NCBI GenBank assembly: GCA_900316445.1
Contig: ONCZ01000016.1
Span: 1-64,000 of the forward strand
From: an uncultured Prevotellaceae bacterium
GTDB taxonomy: Bacteria; Bacteroidota; Bacteroidia; Bacteroidales; Bacteroidaceae
DNA: 64,000 nt
Direction of reading: 5' to 3'
Under the pieces are notes generated by a model. It was given only the letters and a program-made list of their open reading frames with translations, did not search any database and had not been told where the DNA came from. The position numbers and the translations under genes are program-made. Shown here piece by piece: positions 8,553-17,883 of this stretch (position 1 is the stretch's first letter; the number at the start of each line of letters is the position of its first letter).

Positions 8553-9704
8553 GGCGTCGCCTTTGTGCAGTTTGTTGATGATGACAGCGAGGGCACCGTC
8601 GCCAGTCACGTTGCAGGCGGTGCCGAAGGAGTCCATCGCGATGTAAAGGGCGATCATCAGCGCCTGAGCGTCAGGATTGAAACCAAGCACACCAGCCATC
8701 GGCCCCAAGGCTGCCATTACTGCTCCACCAGGCACACCTGGAGCTGCCACCATGCAGATGCCTAAGAGCATGATGAAATGGATGAAGAGCGGCAGGTCGT
8801 GAGGCAGTCCGCCGATGAGACAGACGGTGAGAGCGCAGCAGGTGATCTTCATCATCGAGCCCGAGAGGTGGATGGTGGCGCAGAGGGGAACGCAGAAACT
8901 GGCGATTTCATCGCTCACGCCGTTCTTCTTTGTCTGTCGCAGGGTGACGGGAATCGTGGCAGCACTCGACGAAGTGCCCAGGGCCGTCATATAGGCCGGC
9001 AGCATATTCAGCAGCAACCGCAGCGGATTCTTACCAGTCAGTCCTCCGGCAATCAGGAACTCATAGATGAGGATGACGATGTGCAGCACGAAGATGATGC
9101 AGATGATCTTGCCGAATACCATAAGGATATGATACGCCTCGCCCACATAGGTCATACCGAGGAAGATGCCGAAGATATAAAGCGGCAGGAGCGGGATGAT
9201 GGCCTTCGCGATGGTCTTTTCGATGATGGTGCGGAACTCAGCGCACCCTTTCTTCAGCGTCGGAGAGTCGGTATAGGCGATGCCGATGCCAATCACGAAC
9301 GAACTCACCAGCGCAGCCATCACGTCGAGTATGGGCGGTATGTCCAAGAGGAAGTAGGGCTGTAGTTTCGGCACATTCTCTACCGTTATCGACGGCTCCG
9401 CGTCTATCATCGCAGGGAAGAGGGCTGTGCCCGTAAAGAATGCCAGCAGTCCCGCAATGATGGTGTCAGCGTAGGCCAGTCCGACGGTCAGCAACAGCAA
9501 TTTGCCTGCCGAACGTCCGATGTCGGCAATGGCTGGCGTCACCAGTCCGATGATGATGAGCGGGATGAGAAATCCCAGGAACTGGCTGAACACATAGTTG
9601 AACGTCACAAATACGCGCACCCAGCCCTCGGGCAGCACGTTTCCTATCAATACGCCCAGCACGATGGCGATGATAATGCGGGGTAATAATCCTATTTTCT
9701 TCAT
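8508..9704 (-). CDS. Dicarboxylate/amino acid:cation symporter (DAACS family)
   Basis: 398 residues, inner-membrane. The family signature is present: a serine-rich re-entrant loop (GTSSSAATIPVTL) and a second motif PGVPGGAVMAAL near the C-terminus. It imports glutamate, aspartate, serine/threonine or C4-dicarboxylates with Na+ or H+; the substrate cannot be read from sequence. The ATG at 9704 is preceded by TATCTTTGCA 6 bp upstream, so the 13-residue extension found in the open frame is rejected. Divergent from murQ with only 76 bp between them; its 3' end overlaps the DMT gene tail to tail. Confidence 0.88.
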   Translation of the reverse strand: MKKIGLLPRIIIAIVLGVLIGNVLPEGWVRVFVTFNYVFSQFLGFLIPLIIIGLVTPAIADIGRSAGKLLLLTVGLAYADTIIAGLLAFFTGTALFPAMIDAEPSITVENVPKLQPYFLLDIPPILDVMAALVSSFVIGIGIAYTDSPTLKKGCAEFRTIIEKTIAKAIIPLLPLYIFGIFLGMTYVGEAYHILMVFGKIICIIFVLHIVILIYEFLIAGGLTGKNPLRLLLNMLPAYMTALGTSSSAATIPVTLRQTKKNGVSDEIASFCVPLCATIHLSGSMMKITCCALTVCLIGGLPHDLPLFIHFIMLLGICMVAAPGVPGGAVMAALGPMAGVLGFNPDAQALMIALYIAMDSFGTACNVTGDGALAVIINKLHKGDASLPPSTAGLQEDAE

Positions 9705-9710
9705 ATCTGG

Positions 9711-9762
9711 TGCAAAGATACGAAAAATTGTTGGATTATTCACAGATTATTCGTAACTTTGC
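9711..9762. promoter_or_regulatory. Divergent promoters for DAACS (-) and murQ (+)
   Basis: Minus-strand box TATCTTTGCA at 9711-9720, 6 bp from the DAACS ATG. Plus-strand box TAACTTTGC at 9754-9762, 18 bp from the murQ ATG. Confidence 0.7.
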
Positions 9763-9780
9763 GCCGTCAAGTCAAGAAAG

Positions 9781-10584
9781 ATGAAGAAGATCACCGAACA
9801 GTCCTCCCGATACGACCATCTGGAACAGATGTCTGTCGCAGAATTACTGCAGCACATCAACGATGAAGATGCGCTGGTGGCAGCGGCTGTGCGTCAGGCA
9901 ATGCCGCAGATAAATGCGCTGGTGGAAGCCATCGAACCGAGGATGAAGCGTGGCGGCAGGCTCTTCTATGTCGGCGCAGGCACCAGTGGACGTCTGGGCG
10001 TGCTCGATGCCAGCGAACTGCCTCCCACCTTCGGCATCTCTGAGGATTGGGTGGTGGGTATCATCGCTGGTGGTGACGAGGCTCTGCGCCATGCGGTAGA
10101 GAAGGCTGAGGATGATGAAGAGCAGGGCTGGTGCGAGGTGCTGGCTTATGTTCCTGATGCTGACGATAGCGTCATCGGCATCGCGGCTTCCGGCACGACT
10201 CCCTACGTTGTCGGAGCCGTCAGAAAAGCTAAGGAGAACGGGCTGCTGACGGGCTGCATCACCAGCAATCCCGATACCCCTCTGGCTGAGGCTGCCGACT
10301 ATCCCATAGAGACTATTGTGGGCCCGGAGTTTGTCACAGGCTCTAGCCGTATGAAGAGTGGAACGGCACAGAAGATGGTGCTCAACATGATTTCCACGAC
10401 GCTGATGATCCGCATGGGGCGCGTCGAAGGCAACCGGATGGTGAAGATGCAACTGACGAACGCCAAGCTTGTGGATCGTGGTACGCGGATGATCCGTGAG
10501 TCGTTAGGCCTTTCCTACGACGAGGCCCGCCAGCGTCTGCTTGACGCAGGTAGCGTGGACCGTGTACTGAAAACGCAGAAATAA
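9781..10584 (+). CDS. murQ: N-acetylmuramic acid 6-phosphate etherase
   Basis: 267 residues. It cleaves the lactyl ether of MurNAc-6-phosphate to give GlcNAc-6-phosphate and lactate in cell-wall recycling. The SIS domain has GAGTSGRLG at 65-73, the active-site DASELPPTFG with E79, and GGDEALRHAVEKAEDD with E110. The family signature VTGSSRMKSGTAQKMVLNM is near residue 181. It is about 30 residues shorter than the E. coli protein, mainly at the C-terminus. The neighbouring transporter may feed or relate to cell-wall salvage, but that is speculation. Confidence 0.95.
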   Translation: MKKITEQSSRYDHLEQMSVAELLQHINDEDALVAAAVRQAMPQINALVEAIEPRMKRGGRLFYVGAGTSGRLGVLDASELPPTFGISEDWVVGIIAGGDEALRHAVEKAEDDEEQGWCEVLAYVPDADDSVIGIAASGTTPYVVGAVRKAKENGLLTGCITSNPDTPLAEAADYPIETIVGPEFVTGSSRMKSGTAQKMVLNMISTTLMIRMGRVEGNRMVKMQLTNAKLVDRGTRMIRESLGLSYDEARQRLLDAGSVDRVLKTQK

Positions 10585-10589
10585 AACTT

Positions 10590-12776
10590 CTACTTTCCCA
10601 TTGTAGAAAGAACCAGATCAATCTCCTGATAGGTGACTTCTGGCGGGCAGAGGCTCTTGATGGCCGTCTTGCCCTCACCGGTGCCTATCATCCGGATTAC
10701 TTTGAGGATGGCATCCTGATGGGCTGGGGGAACGAGTTCGGAGAGGGTGACCTCACCTGTATCGATGAAACGGGCCAGATGGCTGATGATGGTGCCGACG
10801 GTAAGCTCACGCTCTTTCGCGATTTCATCGGGCTTTTGGCCTTGTTTGTAGAGTTGGTAGGTCACGTCCCACGTTTTGGGTTTCGGCTCTTTCTTCGGCT
10901 TGGGATCTTTGGGAGCCTTGGGCTTTTTCTTCTTCACTTGATCCTCGTCAATGGCATCAAGCATCGAATACTGCTTCTCGTGGAGATAGATGCCAATAGA
11001 AAAGCCTTGCTCGGCAATCCTCGCCAGGAGATAGCGGCGCGAAAGGACGGCCTGCTTGGTCTCTAAGAGCGAATCGTTGTAACGTGACATCGCCTGCTTG
11101 TTGTTACTATTGATGGTAGCAGCCAGTTGCAGCGCATTGCCGAAGGTCTTCTGGATCGTCTCCTCGAAATAAGCAGCACTACGTTTCACACGCTCCAGGA
11201 ACTCCGTTTGGTGCAACTGTTCCGTAGGCGTCTGCCGGATCTTCTGCAACCACTTGTCCGACACGGCCATTGCCTCAGCACTCAGACCAGCCAGGACGCG
11301 CTTGTGCAGCTCGGTGATGTCTGTGAAGCTGTGATAGAAGAACTCCGTCATCAGCCGCAGCAGATGTTCCTCCTTATAGAAGATGTCGTGGAAGTCGAAG
11401 AGTTCGAGCAAGAGTTGTCGATAATATTCCTCTTTCAGTTGTGGCAGTTGGCGGATGCTCTTCTGGGCCTCTTCCTCCTGATGGCCTATATAGTCATCCA
11501 CCCGTTGGTCGGAGATGATGGCACGGGCCTCAATAGGAGCAGAAAGCACCATTCCATCGAGGGTTCGGCAACGGCTGAGGGCGACATATACCTGTCCGGG
11601 GGCGAAAGAAAGGTTGGCGTCGATGATGGCGCGGTCGAAGGTGAGACCCTGGCTCTTGTGGATGGTGATGGCCCAGGCCAGTCGCAGGGGCAGTTGGCGG
11701 AACTTGCCTTGCACTTTGGTTTCTATCTCTCGCGTCTCAGGGTTCAGCTGATATTGTGCATTCTCCCATTCCAGCGGTTCTACTTCTATCGCCTCGCTGT
11801 CGTCAGGACAAAGCACACATACGCGTTTGTCAGTAATCTCAACGATCTCACCGATGCGGCCGTTGAAGTAACGATGTTCTCCCGTGGGGTCGTTCTTTAC
11901 GAACATCACCTGTGCGCCCTGTTTCAGTGTCAGTTGTTCACTCGTCGGATAGGAATACTCAGGGAAGTTGCCCTCGATCTTTGCCTGGAAGGTATAACTG
12001 CGACCAGGCAGTTTGGCGAGTTCGTGCTCGTTGTAACTGTCTGCCAGATGGTTGTGGGTGGTCAGACGGATGTAGCCTTCGCCAGGCTTGGGGATGAAGG
12101 CGGGCTTATACCTATTATTTAATAAGGTGAGGTCTTCGGCTGTAGGGTGCGCCTCGCGGATGTGGTTGAGCACATCGATAAACGTATTATCCTCCTGGCG
12201 GTAGACCTTTTCCAGCTGTATCGTGACGTATTCAATCTGCTGCAGGGCCTTTGAGCCGAAGAAGTAGGGTGTGTCGTAATAGGGCTTGAGCAGCGCCTCA
12301 TCTTCTGCTGTCACCACAGGCGTCAGCTGTTGCAGGTCGCCAATCATCAGCAACTGCACACCGCCGAAAGGCTTGTATCTGTCTCTGAACCGTCTGAGCA
12401 CGGAATCGATGGCATCGAGCAGATCGCTGCGAACCATTGAGATTTCATCGATAATCAGCAGGTCGAGCGAGGCAATGATGCGGCGTTTCTCCTTGCCGAA
12501 GTCGAACTTGCTCTTGATGCGGGCGTTGGGTACAAAGGGAGAGAAAGGCAGTTGAAAAAACGAGTGGATGGTCACACCACCCGCATTGATGGCTGCCACA
12601 CCCGTTGGTGCTACCACGATTGATCGTTTCTTACTCCGCTCGATGACGGTCTTCAGGAAGGTGGTCTTTCCCGTTCCGGCCTTACCGGTAAGGAAGATAC
12701 TGCGTCCTGTGTGTTCCACGAAATCCCAAGCCTCTCGTAAAGCTTGGTTCTCTTCTCTTGTCTGGATCTTTTCCAT
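10590..12776 (-). CDS. PIF1-like DNA helicase with C-terminal helix-turn-helix region
   Basis: 728 residues. Walker A GKAGTGKT is at 31-38 and Walker B LLIIDEISMV at about 109-118. The C-terminal SF1B motif AITIHKSQGLTFDRA and VYVALSRCR are at about 368-402. A lysine/proline-rich linker (KKKKPKAPKDPKPKKEPKPK) precedes a final ~90-residue region with EIAKERELTVGTIISHL, a helix-turn-helix of the RQC/HRDC-associated type seen in Bacteroidetes PIF1-like helicases. A cytoplasmic 5'-3' helicase for replication or repair is expected. It converges on murQ with a 5-bp gap and no visible terminator. Confidence 0.88.
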   Translation of the reverse strand: MEKIQTREENQALREAWDFVEHTGRSIFLTGKAGTGKTTFLKTVIERSKKRSIVVAPTGVAAINAGGVTIHSFFQLPFSPFVPNARIKSKFDFGKEKRRIIASLDLLIIDEISMVRSDLLDAIDSVLRRFRDRYKPFGGVQLLMIGDLQQLTPVVTAEDEALLKPYYDTPYFFGSKALQQIEYVTIQLEKVYRQEDNTFIDVLNHIREAHPTAEDLTLLNNRYKPAFIPKPGEGYIRLTTHNHLADSYNEHELAKLPGRSYTFQAKIEGNFPEYSYPTSEQLTLKQGAQVMFVKNDPTGEHRYFNGRIGEIVEITDKRVCVLCPDDSEAIEVEPLEWENAQYQLNPETREIETKVQGKFRQLPLRLAWAITIHKSQGLTFDRAIIDANLSFAPGQVYVALSRCRTLDGMVLSAPIEARAIISDQRVDDYIGHQEEEAQKSIRQLPQLKEEYYRQLLLELFDFHDIFYKEEHLLRLMTEFFYHSFTDITELHKRVLAGLSAEAMAVSDKWLQKIRQTPTEQLHQTEFLERVKRSAAYFEETIQKTFGNALQLAATINSNNKQAMSRYNDSLLETKQAVLSRRYLLARIAEQGFSIGIYLHEKQYSMLDAIDEDQVKKKKPKAPKDPKPKKEPKPKTWDVTYQLYKQGQKPDEIAKERELTVGTIISHLARFIDTGEVTLSELVPPAHQDAILKVIRMIGTGEGKTAIKSLCPPEVTYQEIDLVLSTMGK

Positions 12777-12830
12777 AGTTCATTTAGTGTTAAAAGGGTT
12801 TATATCATTTGTTTATTTGTGTATTGTCTT

Positions 12831-14228
12831 TTATTCCCAGCAGTCAAGATCGGCCTCCAGTTCAGGTATCTGGTGGCGATGGAAGGTGGGGTTTTTGATA
12901 CCTTGACGCTTCTGCTGACGGTAGTCGTCAAGCAGGCGGAAGACATATCGGCCCAAGGCAACAATAGCCACAAGGTTGCAGGCCGTCAGCAATGCCATAA
13001 AGAGATCGCCGACGCTCCACACAAGTTCGAGTGTGGCCAAGGCCCCAAACATCACCACGACTCCTGCTGAGAAGATACGATAGACGGTAATCGTCATCTT
13101 GCTGTTCGTGAGGAAGCGGATGTTGGCTTCACCATAATAGTAATTGCCGATGATGCTGCTGAAAGCGAAAAGTAGGATGGCGATGGCTATAAAGACGGAG
13201 CCGAACGAGCCGATTACTGTTTCTACAGAAGCCTGCGTCAGGACGATGCCATTTAAATCCGTTGTCTGGTAAAGACCGCAGATGAGGATGATGAAGGCCG
13301 TGCAGGAGCAGACCATCAGCGTATCGGTAAAGACGCCCAACGCCTGGATAAGACCTTGTTTGACAGGATGTGATACTGACGCTGTGGCTGCCACATTGGG
13401 TGCGCTGCCCTCACCGGCCTCGTTTGAGAAAAGGCCACGTTTGATACCTATCATCATCGTTGCTCCCAGTCCACCGCCTGCCACCTGTTCCAGTCCGAAG
13501 GCACTTGTCACGATGACTTTCAACACATGGGGAATCAGGTGCAGGTTCATGATGATAATAAAGACGGCGAGTAGGAAATAGCCGATGGCCATCACCGGCA
13601 CAAGTATCGAGCTGACACGGGCAATGCGCTTGATGCCGCCAAAGACAATCATTAGTCCGATGACAGACAATACAACGCCCACCCATAGTGGCGACCAGCC
13701 GAAGGACTCTTGCAAGGCACCGCAGATGGTGTTCGATTGGATGGAGTTATAGGAGAGTCCGAAGGTGATGGTGATCAGCACGGCGAAGAGCACAGACATC
13801 CAACGGCAATGCAGTCCGCGCTGGATATAATAGGCAGGTCCACCGATGAACGAGTCCTCATGGTGCAGTTTGAAGAGCTGACCTAACGTCGACTCCACGA
13901 AAGCCGTTGCAGACCCCATCAGGGCCATGACCCACATCCAAAATACAGCTCCAGGGCCTCCGATGGTGATGGCTGTCGCTACACCTGCCATATTGCCTGT
14001 TCCCACACGGGTTGCCACAGATACGGCGAAGGCCTCGAACGACGAGATATGACGCTTGCCTTTCTCAGAGGGGACTGCCGAGTCACCCAGCAACCGTATC
14101 ATCTCTCCGATCATCCGGAACTGAACGAAACGTGTCCGCCACGTAAACCATAGTCCGCAGCATACCAAGGCGGCAACCAGGATGTTGCCCCATAGCCAAT
14201 CATTCAGGGAGGTAAAGAATGCTGCCAT
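12831..14228 (-). CDS. Sodium:alanine symporter family protein (AGCS)
   Basis: 465 residues, integral membrane. AGCS hallmarks: TGNMAGVATAITIGGPGAVFWMW (about 71-93) and GLFSNEAGEGSAPNVAATA (about 265-283). It takes up alanine or glycine with Na+. The ATG at 14228 is preferred; the frame extends to a TTG at 14255 that overlaps the -7 box at 14251-14260. The CDF gene diverges from it. Confidence 0.92.
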   Translation of the reverse strand: MAAFFTSLNDWLWGNILVAALVCCGLWFTWRTRFVQFRMIGEMIRLLGDSAVPSEKGKRHISSFEAFAVSVATRVGTGNMAGVATAITIGGPGAVFWMWVMALMGSATAFVESTLGQLFKLHHEDSFIGGPAYYIQRGLHCRWMSVLFAVLITITFGLSYNSIQSNTICGALQESFGWSPLWVGVVLSVIGLMIVFGGIKRIARVSSILVPVMAIGYFLLAVFIIIMNLHLIPHVLKVIVTSAFGLEQVAGGGLGATMMIGIKRGLFSNEAGEGSAPNVAATASVSHPVKQGLIQALGVFTDTLMVCSCTAFIILICGLYQTTDLNGIVLTQASVETVIGSFGSVFIAIAILLFAFSSIIGNYYYGEANIRFLTNSKMTITVYRIFSAGVVVMFGALATLELVWSVGDLFMALLTACNLVAIVALGRYVFRLLDDYRQQKRQGIKNPTFHRHQIPELEADLDCWE

Positions 14229-14250
14229 CTTAGATTTGTTGTAATTTGTT

Positions 14251-14311
14251 TGCAAAGATACAATTATTTTGGAAGAATCGGCATTATTTCAGAGAAAAGT
14301 TGTACTTTTGC
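14251..14311. promoter_or_regulatory. Divergent promoters for AGCS (-) and CDF (+)
   Basis: Minus box TATCTTTGCA at 14251-14260, 22 bp before the AGCS ATG. Plus box TACTTTTGC at 14303-14311, 26 bp before the CDF ATG. Confidence 0.65.
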
Positions 14312-14337
14312 ACGGATTATGAACAACATTTGTGGCA

Positions 14338-15219
14338 ATGGAAAGGAATAAAGAGATATATAAGGTGACGCTTGTCGGAGGGGCAGTAAACGTGATACTG
14401 CTGCTCTTCAAGTTCGTAGCGGGCATCTTGGGCCATAGTGCTGCGATGGTCGCTGATGCCGTCCATTCGCTGTCCGACTTCGTGACGGATGTCATCGTCT
14501 TGGTGTTCGTCCATATCAGCGGCAAGCCTCAGGATAAATCGCACGACTATGGTCACGGTAAGTACGAGACGCTGGCAATGACGCTGATAGGTGTGGCCTT
14601 GCTGACGGTGGCGATAGGTATTTTATATAATGGTGCGACGAAGATTGTAGCTTGGTTGGAGGGTGAAGAGTTGGAGGCTCCTGGACTGTTGGCGCTGTGG
14701 GCTGCCTTGTTGTCGATTGTCCTGAAAGAGGCCGTCTATCATTACTCGATGGTGAAGGCCCGTCAGTTGCAGTCGCAGGCTGTAGAGGCGAACGCCTGGC
14801 ATCATCGCAGCGATGCTTTGTCTTCCATCGGAACAGCCATTGGTATCGGTGGTGCCATCTTCTTAGGCCAGCGCTGGACGGTGCTCGATCCTTTGGCTTC
14901 TGTTGTTGTGGGTGCATTTATTGTGAAGGTGGCTGTCGATCTGTTGCGAAACGGCATAGGTGATCTGATGGAGCATTCATTGCCCGATGCCGTTGAGGAT
15001 GAGATTCTGCAATTGGTGGCATCGCTGCCTGGAGTGGTGGAGCCGCACGACTTGCGTACTCGTCGGATTGGCAATCACTATGCCATCGAACTGCACATCC
15101 TGATGGATGGTGACATCAGCCTGCGTCAAGCCCACGATAAAGCCTCAGAGGTGGAGGATTTGTTGAGGGCCCACTATGGCGAGGAAACCCATATAGCCGT
15201 GCATGTCGAGCCGAAATAA
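14338..15219 (+). CDS. Cation diffusion facilitator family transporter
   Basis: 293 residues. Six transmembrane segments with the CDF zinc-site motifs: HSLSDFVTD (TM2) and the second H-x3-D site HHRSDALSSIGTAIG (TM5). A C-terminal cytoplasmic ferredoxin-like domain ends HIAVHVEPK. It exports Zn2+, Co2+, Fe2+ or Mn2+ with proton antiport; the metal is not determined by sequence alone. The ATG at 14338 is preferred over an in-frame GTG two codons earlier. A palindromic repeat pair begins 13 bp after the stop. Confidence 0.9.
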   Translation: MERNKEIYKVTLVGGAVNVILLLFKFVAGILGHSAAMVADAVHSLSDFVTDVIVLVFVHISGKPQDKSHDYGHGKYETLAMTLIGVALLTVAIGILYNGATKIVAWLEGEELEAPGLLALWAALLSIVLKEAVYHYSMVKARQLQSQAVEANAWHHRSDALSSIGTAIGIGGAIFLGQRWTVLDPLASVVVGAFIVKVAVDLLRNGIGDLMEHSLPDAVEDEILQLVASLPGVVEPHDLRTRRIGNHYAIELHILMDGDISLRQAHDKASEVEDLLRAHYGEETHIAVHVEPK

Positions 15220-15232
15220 AAATTGTAGCAGG

Positions 15233-15357
15233 TGTAACTATTTCTCCCCCTGAGTAGGGGGAGTCTGAGGGGGTCTGAGCAAGGGAATCTTGAGGCTGAG
15301 TCTGCGGTGGATCAGACCACCCCAAACCCCTCCTACTCAGGAGGGGAAATGGTTACA
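15233..15357. repeat. Inverted pair of REP-like repeats centred at 15295
   Basis: Two 46-bp copies face each other (15233-15278 and 15312-15357) around a 33-bp spacer. They differ at eight positions. Two of the differences are paired within the hairpin: T-A against C-G at one pair and C-G against T-A at another, so the stem is kept by compensatory change. Each copy has a GAGT/ACTC loop. The right copy supplies the stop codon of the alpha/beta hydrolase. Confidence 0.85.
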
Positions 15358-16312
15358 ACAAGCCCAAAAATGTTTTGATTCTTTTAACGTACTCCTCGCG
15401 ATAGTCAGCATAAGATCTGGCATGTTCCGTTCCCTTAGTAATCCAAATCTCTTTCTCCCCTTGCTTAGCTTCGTAAAGCGGATGAACCATCTCAGAGGGA
15501 ACAAACGTATCATTATCGCCGTGAATGAAGAGCATAGGGTAGGGACACTTCCCGACTTGTTTAATAGGAGATGCCTCGCCAAAGCTCCAACCGTATTTGA
15601 TCTTGCAAAGCAAAGAGGTAGCGTACAGTAGCGGGAAGTCTGACAAACCGAACAGCTCTTTCAGTTCATAGCTGAACTCGTCCCACGCGCTGGTATAGCC
15701 GCAATCCTCGATGAAACGGATGTTTTTCACACATTCAGGCATCTTCTCACCAGACACACACATCGTTGTAGCTGCACCCATCGACACACCGTGAACAACG
15801 AAGTCGTTAGTGCCAAACAGTTCCGAGGCGACAGTCATCCAGTGGAGCACATCCTTTCTGTCCTTCCAGCCCATCTGGACGGCTTCGCCTTCGCTGAGGC
15901 CGTGGGCATGAAGCTCAGGCATCAGTACGTTGTAGCCCGCCAGTTCATAGATCCGGGCAATCATCATAAACTTGATGGCAGTATCGCGCCAGCCGTGAAC
16001 GACAATCGCCACAGGACTCCTTCCCTCCTGACTCCCGACTCCTGCCTTCTGCCGTATAAAATACCCGTGATGCCTTTCGCCTGTGGGCATCATAATAAAG
16101 GTATCGCGCAAGGCCCCACGCTGGTTGAGGCTGTCGAGCCAAGGCTTAACCTCTGGGTTTCTTTCCACCAACTGCCTGAAACAGGCTGCCGTATCCGTCC
16201 GTTCCGCATCAGGAGCCAGCGCATACTCAATCATATAAAAACTTCCTCCGATGGTTGCCACCACCAGCACCGCCACCGCAATGGCCACTACTATAATAAT
16301 CCCTTTCTTCAT
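15353..16312 (-). CDS. Alpha/beta hydrolase, membrane-anchored
   Basis: 319 residues. One N-terminal transmembrane segment (GIIIVVAIAVAVLVVATIGG), then an alpha/beta fold: oxyanion region VVHGWRD, nucleophile elbow VHGVSMGAAT (Ser), an acid in FIHGDNDTFVP and the catalytic His near GTEHARSY. It resembles the BAAT/dienelactone-like esterases of Bacteroidetes, located in the periplasm; the substrate is unknown. A low-complexity repeat of the gtcaggag type at about 16019-16050 encodes KAGVGSQEGR in frame. The ATG at 16312 is used because the frame upstream runs into the promoter (TACCTTTGCA, 16320-16329). Confidence 0.85.
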   Translation of the reverse strand: MKKGIIIVVAIAVAVLVVATIGGSFYMIEYALAPDAERTDTAACFRQLVERNPEVKPWLDSLNQRGALRDTFIMMPTGERHHGYFIRQKAGVGSQEGRSPVAIVVHGWRDTAIKFMMIARIYELAGYNVLMPELHAHGLSEGEAVQMGWKDRKDVLHWMTVASELFGTNDFVVHGVSMGAATTMCVSGEKMPECVKNIRFIEDCGYTSAWDEFSYELKELFGLSDFPLLYATSLLCKIKYGWSFGEASPIKQVGKCPYPMLFIHGDNDTFVPSEMVHPLYEAKQGEKEIWITKGTEHARSYADYREEYVKRIKTFLGLL

Positions 16313-16319
16313 ACTCGCC

Positions 16320-16329
16320 TGCAAAGGTA
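16320..16329 (-). promoter_or_regulatory. -7 box of the alpha/beta hydrolase gene
   Basis: TACCTTTGCA on the minus strand, 7 bp before the ATG; a nearly leaderless transcript is implied. Confidence 0.65.
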
Positions 16330-16353
16330 CAAAAATTACTATAAATGAGCAAA

Positions 16354-17883
16354 CTATAACAAGAAACCCTTGGCTGTGTCAGTCAGGACATAACGCTGCT
16401 TAGGACTGTTCGGACTGTCTGGATCAGTCATCCTTACTATTCCAAGTTCAATCAACGGGTCAAGGTAATTTTTCTTAAACTTTGTAGCGTTATTCATACC
16501 CATTAAAGCACGTAATTCAGCCGCAGATGAAGCTTTTTCTAATCCACGAATCAGTGGATCTATCTTATTCCACTCTTGGTTAAGGTGCTCACATACTTGG
16601 TCCCTACTTAGTCCCTTACTTAGTCCCTTACTTGGTCCCTTAATTGATACATTGTCTGTTTGACCTCCTCGCCTCCAAATCACCACCCTGAACTCCTCTT
16701 CCTGATGATACTCAGGCGATTTCAGACCCTTGTCCTTGCACAAGTTCACGATGTCCTCAGTGCCAGTACCCACCTTGTCAACATAGCCCGTCCAGAACAG
16801 CGGGTCTGCAATCAGCGGATTCGCAGGTAGCGACTTGTGAGGTTCCAAAAGCTTATTCACCGTCAGACCGTAAGGCAACTGTCCGGGATTCCACACCTCG
16901 AGTCTATTGCGGAACAACATGACCTGCACGCTACCGTTACTCGTATAGTCTCTATGGGCCACAGCATTCACTATGGCCTCCTTCACAGCGTCAGGCGGCA
17001 ATTCATAATCTGTTGGCACCGAGGCAGTCTTACCTTCCGCCCGAGTCCCAACGGCAAGGTCAACGCGATCCATTACAAAGGCCGTTGCCTGGTCAATCAT
17101 CTCGAACAGTGTCCCGCGGCATATCTGATAGGCTGGTAGAGGCTTTTCAACCACATTGCCGAAGAACTGCACACATTTCACTTCCGAGGTGATGAAGAAC
17201 CTCTGCGGACGCTTACCAAACAACAATACAGCAGAGTTGGCGATGCGACCTTTATCATCCATCAGCGACAAGTGTGCCAATAGTTTCTCAGGTGACGAAT
17301 TTTCTGACAATGGGAAATTTCTCTTTGCCCTGGCCTGCACGATGAACTCACTCATTTTGTCCTCATCCAGGTCATCCAGCTTGGCATTCGTATCGAAAGC
17401 TGCGTCAAACGGTTGCCAGCGAATATATTCTTTCTCTTCCAAATACCTTACGAGAGATGCATATACCGAGGTCCTAAGTCCCTCTGTATCCACAAAGGTC
17501 TTCCTCACGATGTCGCGCTCCACCTTCCTGATGAGTGTAGCCTCCTTAGAATGACGATGCTCTTCATCAATGCTTTTAATGAATACCAGTCGCGTCTTGT
17601 GCAGCTCAGCAGCACGGTCATACTCCCGCTCTGTAGGTGACACGCCCTCCTCATCTTCGTAGCCGTAATTATTGCCGTACAGCCCCAGATAGATGTCAGC
17701 CATTTCCACCTCGTTCAGGTAAACCTGCTGTGGCGAAGCCTCATTAGCAGGCACATCTTCGAAGATGAATGTCTCGAAAAACTTGCCCAGCAGCGCATCC
17801 GTCCTGATGTACTGGCTGAGCATGGCCCGTTCCTCAGCAAACTCACTCTGCACACTACTGATGAATATCCTTATTCGTTTCAT
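16354..17883 (-). CDS. DUF4062 protein with RecG-like ATPase domain and winged helix
   Basis: 509 residues. The N-terminal DUF4062 domain has RIFISSVQSEFAEERA and LGLYGNNYGYEDEEGVSPTEREYD, a Rossmann-like module also found at the front of NACHT and TIR-like signalling proteins. Residues about 190-390 resemble the AlbA_2/HATPase_c_4 region of RecG-like regulators (PPDAVKEAIVNAVAHRDY, PGQLPYGLT, GTGTEDI). The C-terminus looks like a winged helix. Between them is a 12-bp tandem repeat (about 16601-16640) encoding GLSKGLSKG-like units. Role unknown; regulation or defence are both possible. Start at 17883, with TACCTTTGCA at 17900-17909. Confidence 0.75.
   Translation of the reverse strand: MKRIRIFISSVQSEFAEERAMLSQYIRTDALLGKFFETFIFEDVPANEASPQQVYLNEVEMADIYLGLYGNNYGYEDEEGVSPTEREYDRAAELHKTRLVFIKSIDEEHRHSKEATLIRKVERDIVRKTFVDTEGLRTSVYASLVRYLEEKEYIRWQPFDAAFDTNAKLDDLDEDKMSEFIVQARAKRNFPLSENSSPEKLLAHLSLMDDKGRIANSAVLLFGKRPQRFFITSEVKCVQFFGNVVEKPLPAYQICRGTLFEMIDQATAFVMDRVDLAVGTRAEGKTASVPTDYELPPDAVKEAIVNAVAHRDYTSNGSVQVMLFRNRLEVWNPGQLPYGLTVNKLLEPHKSLPANPLIADPLFWTGYVDKVGTGTEDIVNLCKDKGLKSPEYHQEEEFRVVIWRRGGQTDNVSIKGPSKGLSKGLSRDQVCEHLNQEWNKIDPLIRGLEKASSAAELRALMGMNNATKFKKNYLDPLIELGIVRMTDPDSPNSPKQRYVLTDTAKGFLL
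16600..16640. repeat. 12-bp tandem repeat in the DUF4062 gene
   Basis: About three units of acttagtccctt encode the (K/R)GLS repeats of a flexible linker. The unit is a multiple of three, so copy-number change would alter linker length without a frameshift. Confidence 0.7.

Noticed and set aside
11127-12122. 331-codon open frame opposite the PIF1-like helicase
   Set aside because: Antisense shadow without family resemblance. The same judgement applies to 5748-6680, 31923-32834 and 63162-63968.
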